NCBI GenBank assembly: GCA_002322035.1
Contig: DCNF01000056.1
Location: 62,062 to 101,369, forward strand
Length of the DNA stretch: 39,308 nucleotides
Origin: Geobacter sp. UBA1603
GTDB taxonomy: Bacteria > Desulfobacterota > Desulfuromonadia > Geobacterales > Pseudopelobacteraceae
Reading direction: 5' to 3'
Shown here: positions 23,953 through 31,542 of the stretch, piece after piece
Layout: every line of letters begins with the position of its first letter
How positions within the stretch are numbered: position 1 is the stretch's first letter
The notes under the pieces: generated by a model
Told to the model about the DNA's origin: nothing
Databases searched by the model: none
What the model saw: only the letters and a program-made list of their open reading frames with translations
Translations under genes and position numbers: made by a program

Positions 23953-25278
23953 ATGAACATTTCCGTAATTGGGCTCGGTAAGCTGGGTTTGTGTACCGCC
24001 GCCTGCTTCGCTTCCGCCGGACATCAGGTATATGGCTACGATCTCAACGATTTTTTCAGAAGGGAGTTGAAGGCCCGCCGTAACCCTATTGACGAGACCG
24101 GCTTGTCCGAGTTGCTGGAGTCGGCCTGGAATAACCTGAATATCGTCGATACGTACGATGCCGCTGTTCATGCATCGGATGCGACCCTGATCATCGTTCC
24201 CACTCCCAGCCTGCCTGATGGGCGCTTCACCAATGACTACCTGATCAAGGTACTGGAAGGACTGGCTCCTGCGCTTTCAGCCAAGGGCACATTTCATATT
24301 GTTGACGTGGTCTCGACGGTCATGCCCGGCTCTTGTGACACTATTTTCAGGCCCCTTCTGGAGCAGGCCACCGGCAAAAAATGCGGCAGCGACTTTGGGC
24401 TGGTCTACAATCCGGAATTCATTGCTCTCGGCTCGGTTATCCGAAACTTTCTCAACCCTGATATGGTGCTGATTGGCGCCTCTGACGAGCAGTCAGGCGC
24501 CCTCATCCGTGATCTGTACGCCAGCACCTGCAAAACCTCGCCGATGATGGCGGTCATGTCGCTGGTCAATGCCGAGATTACCAAGATCAGTCTTAATTGC
24601 TATGTGACCATGAAAATAAGCTATGCCAATGGCCTGGCTGCCATCTGCGAACAGGTGCCTGGCGCTGACATCGACGTCATTACCGCTGCTATCGGTGCCG
24701 ACACCAGAGTCGGAAACAAATGCTTGAAGGGGGGGCTCGGTTTTGGAGGCCCCTGCTTCCCGAGGGATAATATCGCCTTTCAGGCCTTTGCCGAAGAGTT
24801 CGGCAGTGAAGCGCTGCTGGGCAAGGCGGTTGTCGCCGTGAACAACAGTATCCCCCGCCGCATTTTCGATAAAATCGTCGCCCACTGCACTGCGCCGGCA
24901 AAAATTGCACTATTGGGCCTTTCCTACAAGGCCGATACCCACATCATCGAAGAGTCCCATTCCATAATGCTGGCGCAACTGCTTCAGAATACCGGCTTTA
25001 CGGTTGCCCTCCATGATCCCAAATCGCTGGAACCGGCCAAAAAACAACTGGGTGATGCGGTTGAGTATGACGATTCCATTGATAAATGTCTGAAGGGTGC
25101 TGCCGTGGTAGCCTTGCTGACCGATTGGCCGGAGTACAGAAATCTTGATTGGGAGCATATTGCTGCATTGACCAAGCCAGGCGCTTTGGTTGTCGATAGC
25201 TGGCGTGCCGCAGCCGAAAAGAATCTTTCCGCCTTTACCTACATGCCTCTGGGTGTAGGCATTTCAACAAAGGAATGA
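23953..25278 (+). CDS. UDP-glucose/GDP-mannose dehydrogenase family protein
   Basis: 441 residues. Rossmann motif GLGKLG near the start, the PTPS segment of the family, VVSTVMPGSCD, NPEFIALGS, the substrate-helix Lys in AEITKISLNCYVTMKISYAN, and the catalytic Cys in KGGLGFGGPCFPRDN. A third domain begins about residue 315 (KIALLGLSYKADTHIIEESHS). These enzymes oxidise a UDP-hexose C6 alcohol to the carboxylate with two NAD. The substrate, whether UDP-glucose or an N-acetylated or GDP sugar, cannot be decided by sight. Part of the surface-glycan locus, seven bases before a methyltransferase gene. Confidence 0.9.
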   Translation: MNISVIGLGKLGLCTAACFASAGHQVYGYDLNDFFRRELKARRNPIDETGLSELLESAWNNLNIVDTYDAAVHASDATLIIVPTPSLPDGRFTNDYLIKVLEGLAPALSAKGTFHIVDVVSTVMPGSCDTIFRPLLEQATGKKCGSDFGLVYNPEFIALGSVIRNFLNPDMVLIGASDEQSGALIRDLYASTCKTSPMMAVMSLVNAEITKISLNCYVTMKISYANGLAAICEQVPGADIDVITAAIGADTRVGNKCLKGGLGFGGPCFPRDNIAFQAFAEEFGSEALLGKAVVAVNNSIPRRIFDKIVAHCTAPAKIALLGLSYKADTHIIEESHSIMLAQLLQNTGFTVALHDPKSLEPAKKQLGDAVEYDDSIDKCLKGAAVVALLTDWPEYRNLDWEHIAALTKPGALVVDSWRAAAEKNLSAFTYMPLGVGISTKE

Positions 25279-25285
25279 ACCAGCT

Positions 25286-26122
25286 ATGAGCGCCGATAAT
25301 CCATTCAGCAATATCGAGCTTGAAAAAGTAAAGAGCTACTGGAATGCACGGCCATGTAACGTTCGGCATTCGCCGAGTCCGGTGGGGACACGACAATATT
25401 TCGATGAGGTGGAGGCTCGAAAGTATTTTGTCGAACCGCACATACCGGCTTTTGCCGAATTTGAAAAGTGGAAGGGAAAGAAAGTGCTGGAAATCGGTTG
25501 CGGAATAGGGACTGATACCATGAACTTTGCCCGCGCAGGGGCCCAGGTTACGGCGGTTGATCTTTCCACGGAGTCATTGGAACTGGCCAAAAAACGGGCT
25601 GAAGTGTTCGGGTTTGATAACATCACCTTTTACCAGGCTAATGCGGAAAACCTGAGCGATTACGTACCGGTCGAACGCTACGATCTGGTGTATTCTTTTG
25701 GAGTTATTCACCATACTCCCCACCCTGAGCGGGTTATCGAGCAGATTCACAAGTACATGGACAAAGATAGTGTTTTTAAGATCATGGTGTATTATCGAGC
25801 GTCTTGGAAAGTGTTCTGGATGCAGTTGAAGTACGGAAAAAAACCGGGAGAAACCCTCGACGACCTGATAGCACGCTACTCAGAAGCTGAAACGGGATGC
25901 CCTGTGACCTACTCGTATACCAAGGAAACTATCAAGGATTTTCTCAAGGGATTCAGTATTACAGACCTGTTTGTTGACCATATTTTCCCGTACAGCATAC
26001 CGGAGTACCGTAATTACCAGTACAAAAAGGTCTGGTATTTCAGATGGCTCCCCAACTCCATCTTCAGGTGGATGGAACAACAGTGGGGGTGGCATTTGTG
26101 TGCTACCGCACGAAAGGCATAG
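25286..26122 (+). CDS. Class I SAM-dependent methyltransferase
   Basis: 278 residues. Motif I is VLEIGCGIGTDTMNFA, followed by the acidic motif II residue in VTAVDLS, then NAENL and the motif IV region YDLVYSFGVIHHTPHPE. It looks like a UbiE/Methyltransf_11-type small-molecule enzyme. The C-terminal 120 residues are specific to this group. In this locus a sugar or lipid-linked intermediate is the likely substrate (inference). AAGGAA lies before the ATG. It ends four bases before the truncated nitrilase-family remnant. Confidence 0.85.
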   Translation: MSADNPFSNIELEKVKSYWNARPCNVRHSPSPVGTRQYFDEVEARKYFVEPHIPAFAEFEKWKGKKVLEIGCGIGTDTMNFARAGAQVTAVDLSTESLELAKKRAEVFGFDNITFYQANAENLSDYVPVERYDLVYSFGVIHHTPHPERVIEQIHKYMDKDSVFKIMVYYRASWKVFWMQLKYGKKPGETLDDLIARYSEAETGCPVTYSYTKETIKDFLKGFSITDLFVDHIFPYSIPEYRNYQYKKVWYFRWLPNSIFRWMEQQWGWHLCATARKA

Positions 26123-26125
26123 AAA

Positions 26126-26290
26126 ATGTACGATTTCGCCGCCGTGTCAGCCCAGATCAAACCGAAACTCGGCTGCGTCGCCGACAACCTTGCGCTCATC
26201 GATGAGCGCATCCGGATGGCCACGGCCCAAAAGGCCGACCTGATCATCTTCCCGGAACTACTCTCTGGAAGGTATAGTCCGGAAGTTTGA
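26126..26290 (+). pseudogene. Truncated carbon-nitrogen hydrolase (nitrilase family)
   Basis: 54 codons from ATG 26126 to TGA 26288-26290. The sequence AAVSAQIKPKLGCVADNL, ERIRMATAQKADLIIFPELL is the N-terminal strand-helix-strand of nitrilase/amidase enzymes, including the catalytic Glu of the FPEL motif. The Lys and Cys needed for catalysis are missing because the frame ends after SGRYSPEV. The following DNA does not continue the protein in any frame I can find. It stands exactly where composition shifts to more A/T, so it probably marks a deletion or insertion junction. Confidence 0.7.
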
Positions 26291-26347
26291 CAAAATAATA
26301 CAGCACTATCTAACGGGTCAGAATGGTTTTGTCCGACCTGCCCAAAC

Positions 26348-26378
26348 TTCAGAAGGTCTTAGAAAAAAGCCTTCTGAA
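26348..26378. promoter_or_regulatory. Inverted repeat in the leader of the carbamoyltransferase gene
   Basis: TTCAGAAGG (26348-26356) and CCTTCTGAA (26370-26378) are perfect nine-base complements around a 13-base A-rich loop, in which CTT and AAG can extend the stem. No T run follows, so it is not a standard terminator. It lies 45 bases before the start codon and could be an mRNA stability or operator element. Confidence 0.4.
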
Positions 26379-26423
26379 CCAAGCAGTTCATCCAATGACT
26401 TCCCTTCTGTGAAGGAGAACAAT

Positions 26424-29249
26424 ATGAAGAAATTAAATTCGGACGGCACTGTTGCATCTAATAACGCAGTGATTCTCGGTATCGGCTGTTTTGGGCATGA
26501 AGGGGCAACTGCTCTTGTCAAACGCAACACAGGTGAAGTTCTGTTTGCGGTAGCAGAAGAGCGTCTGAACAACGTGAAGCACAGCTGGTATTTTCCTATC
26601 GGGAGCATAACCAAAGCGTGTCAATATGCCCAAAATAATGGGTTGGCAATTTCAGAGGTCGCTGTCAATTTTTATGAAAAAGAATTTATAACCGGCACGC
26701 TGGCTAACGAACTTAAGCGCATCGTGGGGGATACACCTGCAGAACAGATATTGGCCAAGCTTCTTGAACTGCACATCTATGGCGACTATTACAATTACAA
26801 CGGCAGTTTTTCACAAAAAGTATTAGACCAGGAACTGGCCAGTCTTTCCCTTGCTCCAGAGGTTCGATCCCTGGCAACGGCGCGTATCCACTGGTTTTAT
26901 AACTGGGCACTTAAGTACCGGCAGATTGTGCTGAATGTCGGCACCCTGTTTCCAGAAATCCCCCTTTACCGGGTTCCCCACCATCTCTGTCATGCCACTT
27001 CCGCGTTTCTTAACTCAGGATTTGACCGAGCAACAGTGCTCACGATCGATGGTCAGGGTGAATCTGAAACCTTAGCCGTTTATGCAGCTGACTGCTCCGG
27101 CATTCATAAATTGACGTCGACGCCTTGGCCGACAAGTCTGGGTATTTTTTATCTTAATGTTACCGGACATCTCGGTTTTTCCTTCGGTGACGAATTCAAA
27201 GTGATGGGAATGTCTGCCTACGGAAGCCCGACCTATTATCACCTATTTCATGATCTCATCGATGTCACACCGGATTGTCGCCTCCGGTTCAACCCATCTC
27301 ACCCATACTATGTCCTGCAGGAAGCTACTGGGCTGTACGGCCACTTCGGCTTTGGCTTCGCGTCGGACTTCAATAAACTTCTCAAACCCCGGCGGCCTGA
27401 CGAGGAAATCCGCCAGGAACACTTTGATTTTGCTGCGTCGATACAAAAAGTTCTGGAAGAGGTTGGTGTCCAACTGGCACGAACTGCAATGGCGCTGACA
27501 GGACTGCCGGATCTCGCACTTGCCGGTGGAGTAACTCTGAACGGGCTCATGAACGAAAGGATCCGAAGGGAATCCGGCTGCCAGAGAATCTTCATCTATC
27601 CGGCAGCTGCCGATGATGGGACAGCCGTTGGAGCAGCTCAGCAGGTCTCGCTAAGTCTATTCCCCAATAACCGGTCTCTATTGCCAGTTTCGATTCCATT
27701 TTTTGGGCAGGAATCCAGCGATGAGGAAATAGAGCACGAGTTGAAATCCAAAGGAATTATCTATCACAGGCCGGAATCGATCCATGAGAAAATTGCAGAA
27801 AGTCTGAATAATGAAATGATTGTCGCCCGGTTTACCGGGAGATCCGAGTTTGGTCCCCGTGCTCTGGGGAACCGCTCCATCCTGGCAAGTGCGGCCAGAA
27901 AGGAAATGAAAGACATTATAAACGAACGGATCAAACATCGAGAGCCCTTTCGCCCCTTCGCTCCCGCCTGTCTCGCTGAGTACGCCAGTGACTATTTTGA
28001 CATCGATGTCGAAGCTCCTTACATGCTTTTGATTGCAAACACAAAGGAAATGGCCCGTGAGAAAATTCCCGCAGTGGTGCATGCCGACGGCACGGCCAGG
28101 ATGCAGACGGTATCGAAGGAGCATAATCCTGCTTTTTATGCCACGATCGATGCCTACAGAAAGCTAACCGGCCTGCCGGTCATCATAAACACAAGCTTTA
28201 ATATAAATGGCGAGGCTATAGTCGATACTCCCGAGGACGCTATCGAATCCTTTCTACAGATGGATATCGATTTTCTGGCAATAGGACCTTTCTGGGTGGC
28301 CCGCGACGAGAACCGCAACCTCGCTCCGAATCTGGACAACAAGACTTTCCTTGAAATCCGCAAAACACGATTCAAAAAAAACTGCAACCACGTCCTCCGT
28401 TATCTGGACATCTCCTCTTGGCATTTTTTCGAGAGCTCCTTCCATACTGCCAATTCTGGACTTCCCGATCTTTTGACCGTATCGCGGATAACGCCCGATA
28501 GTAAACCAGCGACGTTTAATAACTCTCTGCCCGAATTTTACGGCCCGCTAGCTCCAACCCCGGCTACAATAGTCAATTGTGCTACTGCACCCGCCACTTG
28601 GGAAGCTATCATGGAATTCCATAGTGAGTTGGCATCGGACGAGTATGTCCGATATCTCAATCGTTTTTACCGAGCGGGACTCACGAGGTACGGCAAGCAT
28701 TGGCATTACCTCGACATAATAAACGTCCTGTATGCCGCGGCCATTTTGGTAAAACCTGCTACATATCTGGAAATCGGCGTAAGGCGAGGACGCTCGCTGT
28801 GTACGGTTGTCCGAGCATGTCCGACTGCAAATATAGTGGCATGCGATATTTGGCTTAAGGACTATGCCGGCATGGAAAATCCGGGCCCAGATTTTGTTAT
28901 GAGTGAAGCAAGGCGTCATGGCCATCAAGGAAGTCTGTACTTTATTGATGGGGATAGCCATCAGACGATCCCTGCATTCTTCGACAAGTACCCTGACACA
29001 ACTTTTGACTTAATAACCGTTGACGGTGATCATACCGAAGAAGGTGCATACAATGATCTCGAGAATGTCATCCCACACCTCGCCCCCGGCGGGGTCATAG
29101 TTTTCGATGATGTATGCCACCCTTATCACCCATATCTGATAGATGTATGGCGTAAGGCCATAGCGGGTGATTCCTCGCTTATCGCGTATGAATTCACCGA
29201 GTTTGGTTATGGTGTGGCTTTTGCGGTCAAAAGAGGATATGGGGTATGA
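26424..29249 (+). CDS. Carbamoyltransferase (NodU/CmcH type) fused to a SAM methyltransferase
   Basis: 941 residues. The carbamoyltransferase part spans about 10-620. It has HHLCHATSAF (HxxxH metal site near 187), TIDGQGESET (near 208), GDEFKVMGMSAYG, LAGGVTLNGLMNERI, the hallmark GRSEFGPRALGNRSIL (near 471), FRPFAPACL, and INTSFNINGEAIVDTPEDA (near 588). Relatives transfer a carbamoyl group from carbamoyl phosphate via carbamoyl-AMP to a sugar or antibiotic hydroxyl. After a linker, 750-941 is a class I methyltransferase: YLEIGVRRGRSL (near 780), NIVACDIW, DLITVDGDHTEEG, HLAPGGVIVFDDV. The fusion predicts carbamoylation and methylation of one glycan. AAGGAG lies just before ATG 26424. Confidence 0.9.
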   Translation: MKKLNSDGTVASNNAVILGIGCFGHEGATALVKRNTGEVLFAVAEERLNNVKHSWYFPIGSITKACQYAQNNGLAISEVAVNFYEKEFITGTLANELKRIVGDTPAEQILAKLLELHIYGDYYNYNGSFSQKVLDQELASLSLAPEVRSLATARIHWFYNWALKYRQIVLNVGTLFPEIPLYRVPHHLCHATSAFLNSGFDRATVLTIDGQGESETLAVYAADCSGIHKLTSTPWPTSLGIFYLNVTGHLGFSFGDEFKVMGMSAYGSPTYYHLFHDLIDVTPDCRLRFNPSHPYYVLQEATGLYGHFGFGFASDFNKLLKPRRPDEEIRQEHFDFAASIQKVLEEVGVQLARTAMALTGLPDLALAGGVTLNGLMNERIRRESGCQRIFIYPAAADDGTAVGAAQQVSLSLFPNNRSLLPVSIPFFGQESSDEEIEHELKSKGIIYHRPESIHEKIAESLNNEMIVARFTGRSEFGPRALGNRSILASAARKEMKDIINERIKHREPFRPFAPACLAEYASDYFDIDVEAPYMLLIANTKEMAREKIPAVVHADGTARMQTVSKEHNPAFYATIDAYRKLTGLPVIINTSFNINGEAIVDTPEDAIESFLQMDIDFLAIGPFWVARDENRNLAPNLDNKTFLEIRKTRFKKNCNHVLRYLDISSWHFFESSFHTANSGLPDLLTVSRITPDSKPATFNNSLPEFYGPLAPTPATIVNCATAPATWEAIMEFHSELASDEYVRYLNRFYRAGLTRYGKHWHYLDIINVLYAAAILVKPATYLEIGVRRGRSLCTVVRACPTANIVACDIWLKDYAGMENPGPDFVMSEARRHGHQGSLYFIDGDSHQTIPAFFDKYPDTTFDLITVDGDHTEEGAYNDLENVIPHLAPGGVIVFDDVCHPYHPYLIDVWRKAIAGDSSLIAYEFTEFGYGVAFAVKRGYGV

Positions 29250-30175
29250 CACGTGTCCTTATTACCGGGGCCGGGGGATTTTTAGGCAGGCATATCACAC
29301 ATTATCTGCACAAGCGGGGCTACACAGTTGCTGGACTGGGGCGTTTTGTTAAAGGTATCCGCCCCTCTCAACTCAAGGAGGGAATCGATAGTTATGGAAT
29401 GACGCTGCCTGATGAAGCCTTATCCCGCGTCTTGAAAGATTTCAGTCCTGATGCCGTTGTACACTGCGCGTCGACTGCTTCGGTGCCGGATTCCGTTAAT
29501 GATCCGTTGATGGATTTCCGCGGTTCGGTCGCAGTCTGCGCCCAAACACTCGACACGATTCGAAAAATCTCTCCCTCCACGCGCTTCATATTCCTTTCAA
29601 GTGCCGCTGTTTATGGTAATCCAACGAATATCCCCGTTCCGGAAACCGCGTCCTGCGCCCCTATCTCACCATATGGCTTTGACAAACGGATGTGCGAACT
29701 TCTTGTGCAGGAGTATTCCGATATATATGGAATCTCTTCCGCAGTACTTCGTATTTTTTCCGCATACGGCCAGTTTCTCCAGCGCCAGGTTATACATGAC
29801 CTCTGCCTAAAGTTCTCGGCAAATGAACAGATCGTCGATGTTTTGGGCACAGGTAATGAATCCAGGGATTTCATTCATGCCTGGGATGTAGCACAGGCTG
29901 TCGAATGCATCATTACCTCTGATGCAACTGGAATCTTCAACGTTGCCTCCGGTGAAGAGACCAGCATCTCGAAGTTAATTGGGCTACTGGGATCACTCTT
30001 TGCAAACGGAAAAACGATCCGATTTAGCGGCGATGTCCGAGAAGGCGACCCCCTCAGGTGGCAGGCAAATATCGACCGGATCTCACTCCTCGGTTTTAAC
30101 CCATCTATAACACTAACAGATGGACTTATTACCTACGACCGGTGGTTCATATCCCGGGGGGGGGATATATCATGA
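29246..30175 (+). CDS. NAD-dependent epimerase/dehydratase (extended SDR)
   Basis: 309 residues. NAD-binding TGAGGFLGRH (7-16), catalytic Ser in FLSSAAVYGNP (S119), YxxxK in SPYGFDKR (Y143, K147), and DFIHAWDVAQAV, FNVASGEETSI of the sugar-nucleotide epimerase family. The usual RRGP-like length is somewhat short at the end. The substrate is presumably a UDP- or GDP-sugar. It overlaps the carbamoyltransferase gene (ATGA) and its last codons contain a nine-G tract that also forms the ribosome-site region of the next gene. The ATG of that next gene overlaps this stop. Confidence 0.88.
   Translation: MTRVLITGAGGFLGRHITHYLHKRGYTVAGLGRFVKGIRPSQLKEGIDSYGMTLPDEALSRVLKDFSPDAVVHCASTASVPDSVNDPLMDFRGSVAVCAQTLDTIRKISPSTRFIFLSSAAVYGNPTNIPVPETASCAPISPYGFDKRMCELLVQEYSDIYGISSAVLRIFSAYGQFLQRQVIHDLCLKFSANEQIVDVLGTGNESRDFIHAWDVAQAVECIITSDATGIFNVASGEETSISKLIGLLGSLFANGKTIRFSGDVREGDPLRWQANIDRISLLGFNPSITLTDGLITYDRWFISRGGDIS
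30156..30164 (+). repeat. Nine-G homopolymer at the epimerase/glycosyltransferase junction
   Basis: Nine G encode R-G-G near the epimerase C-terminus and lie seven bases before the next start codon. One additional G would shift the epimerase past its TGA into the glycosyltransferase frame and give one continuous protein. Confidence 0.8.
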
Positions 30176-31473
30176 TCAATCAGATCGATATGGCCATTCC
30201 GCTGCTAGGTGGGCGCGGCTGGCTGGGTGGCGTCAGCTATATCGAATTGCTGGTAAGAGCACTTGTTTCAATGTCGCCCCAAAACCGCCCACGATTAACT
30301 GGGGTTGTCTTCGAACATAATCTCGACGATTTCGACCTCTACTCATCATATATACATTGCTTCGATAGGCTCATTTTTTGGGGTTCCGATATTGGCAGGG
30401 CCCAACAATTTCTGGGACCGACCTACTGCCTTACCACCTTCAATGAACTTTTCAAACTGGTCGATTTTTACTTTCCGGTAGGTGCAGATATCATTCCGGG
30501 GCAGTGTGCAGCCTCCTGGATCGCAGATTTCCAGCATATACATCTTCCGGAGAACTACTCTGACGAAATTCTTAAATATCGCGATTTGAAGTTTCGTGAA
30601 ATTGCCGATAAGGCACAGATGATCATCTTGAGTAGCAATGATGTGAAAATGGATTTTCAACGTCTCTATCCATGGACACGTGCAAAGATACGAATTCAGA
30701 GATTCCATTCTTTGCCACGCCAAGAATGGTACAAAGATGACCCGGAATCTGTGAAACAAAAATACGCATTGCCTGACCGGTTTCTAATTTGCTGCAATCA
30801 GTTTTGGAAACACAAAAACCATCTTTTGTTATTCAATACGATCCGCATGCTCCGCGATAAGGGGAATCCTGTCCACCTTATCTGCACCGGATCAACAACA
30901 GATAACAAAGATACCACGGAGTATTTCAAAGAAGTTCGCAGTTATCTGGCGAAACATGGACTCGAAAGTTTGGTGCGTATCCTGGGAATCATCCCACGAA
31001 ATGACCAAATCCAATTGATTCGGCTTTCCCTGGCTGTAGTCCAGCCCTCCTTGTTTGAAGGTTGGAGTACTGTCGTCGAAGATTCTCGGGTGCTCGGCAA
31101 GCCCATATTCCTGTCGGATTTGGCGGTCAACATGGAGCAAAATCCTCCTTTTGCAGTATTTTATCAGCGGAATAGTGCGGAAGCACTTTTTATTGCCCTG
31201 TCACGACATCTTCCACTGCTAAAGCCAGGCCCAGACCATCTCAAAGAAAAGTGGGCTCAAGGGACGGTTGCTCCTCTCATTCGTGATTTCGCTCTTAATA
31301 CCTGTTGCATTGCACTCGAATCTGTTATTACTTTCGGACGATGGAGTAGAAGCAAGCCGAGTCTCAAACAAATTTGTGCGTATTTTCCAGACGAAATGTT
31401 TAAATCGTATTTGAAACACTATGTTTCCATTTATCCGGATTGTGGTTTTACAGACAATACGGAGTTCCATTAG
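30172..31473 (+). CDS. GT4/GT-B-type glycosyltransferase
   Basis: 433 residues. The donor half carries the family pattern: DRFLICCNQFWKHKNHLLLF (start of the C-terminal Rossmann domain), VHLICTGSTTD, VRILGIIPRNDQIQLIRLSLAVVQPSLFEGWSTVVEDSRVLGKPIFLSD, where the FEG-W-TVVE segment is the E-x7-E nucleotide-sugar site. The N-terminal half (GGRGWLGGVSYIELLVRAL) fits the acceptor domain. The C-terminal 60 residues are extra. The upstream GTG at 30142 lies in the same frame, but ATG 30172, overlapping the epimerase stop, is better placed after the G tract. Probably adds one sugar in a surface glycan. Confidence 0.85.
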   Translation: MINQIDMAIPLLGGRGWLGGVSYIELLVRALVSMSPQNRPRLTGVVFEHNLDDFDLYSSYIHCFDRLIFWGSDIGRAQQFLGPTYCLTTFNELFKLVDFYFPVGADIIPGQCAASWIADFQHIHLPENYSDEILKYRDLKFREIADKAQMIILSSNDVKMDFQRLYPWTRAKIRIQRFHSLPRQEWYKDDPESVKQKYALPDRFLICCNQFWKHKNHLLLFNTIRMLRDKGNPVHLICTGSTTDNKDTTEYFKEVRSYLAKHGLESLVRILGIIPRNDQIQLIRLSLAVVQPSLFEGWSTVVEDSRVLGKPIFLSDLAVNMEQNPPFAVFYQRNSAEALFIALSRHLPLLKPGPDHLKEKWAQGTVAPLIRDFALNTCCIALESVITFGRWSRSKPSLKQICAYFPDEMFKSYLKHYVSIYPDCGFTDNTEFH

Positions 31474-31542
31474 TCATGCATTTTGGTTCAACTGAATAAC
31501 ACTTACATCAAACCACGTGACATCGAGACGCCTGGAGGCTAA

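Noticed and set aside
26287..26312. TTGACA box as a promoter for the carbamoyltransferase operon
   Set aside because: The only -10-like TATCTA is 14 bases away, too close; 16-18 base spacings give poor hexamers.
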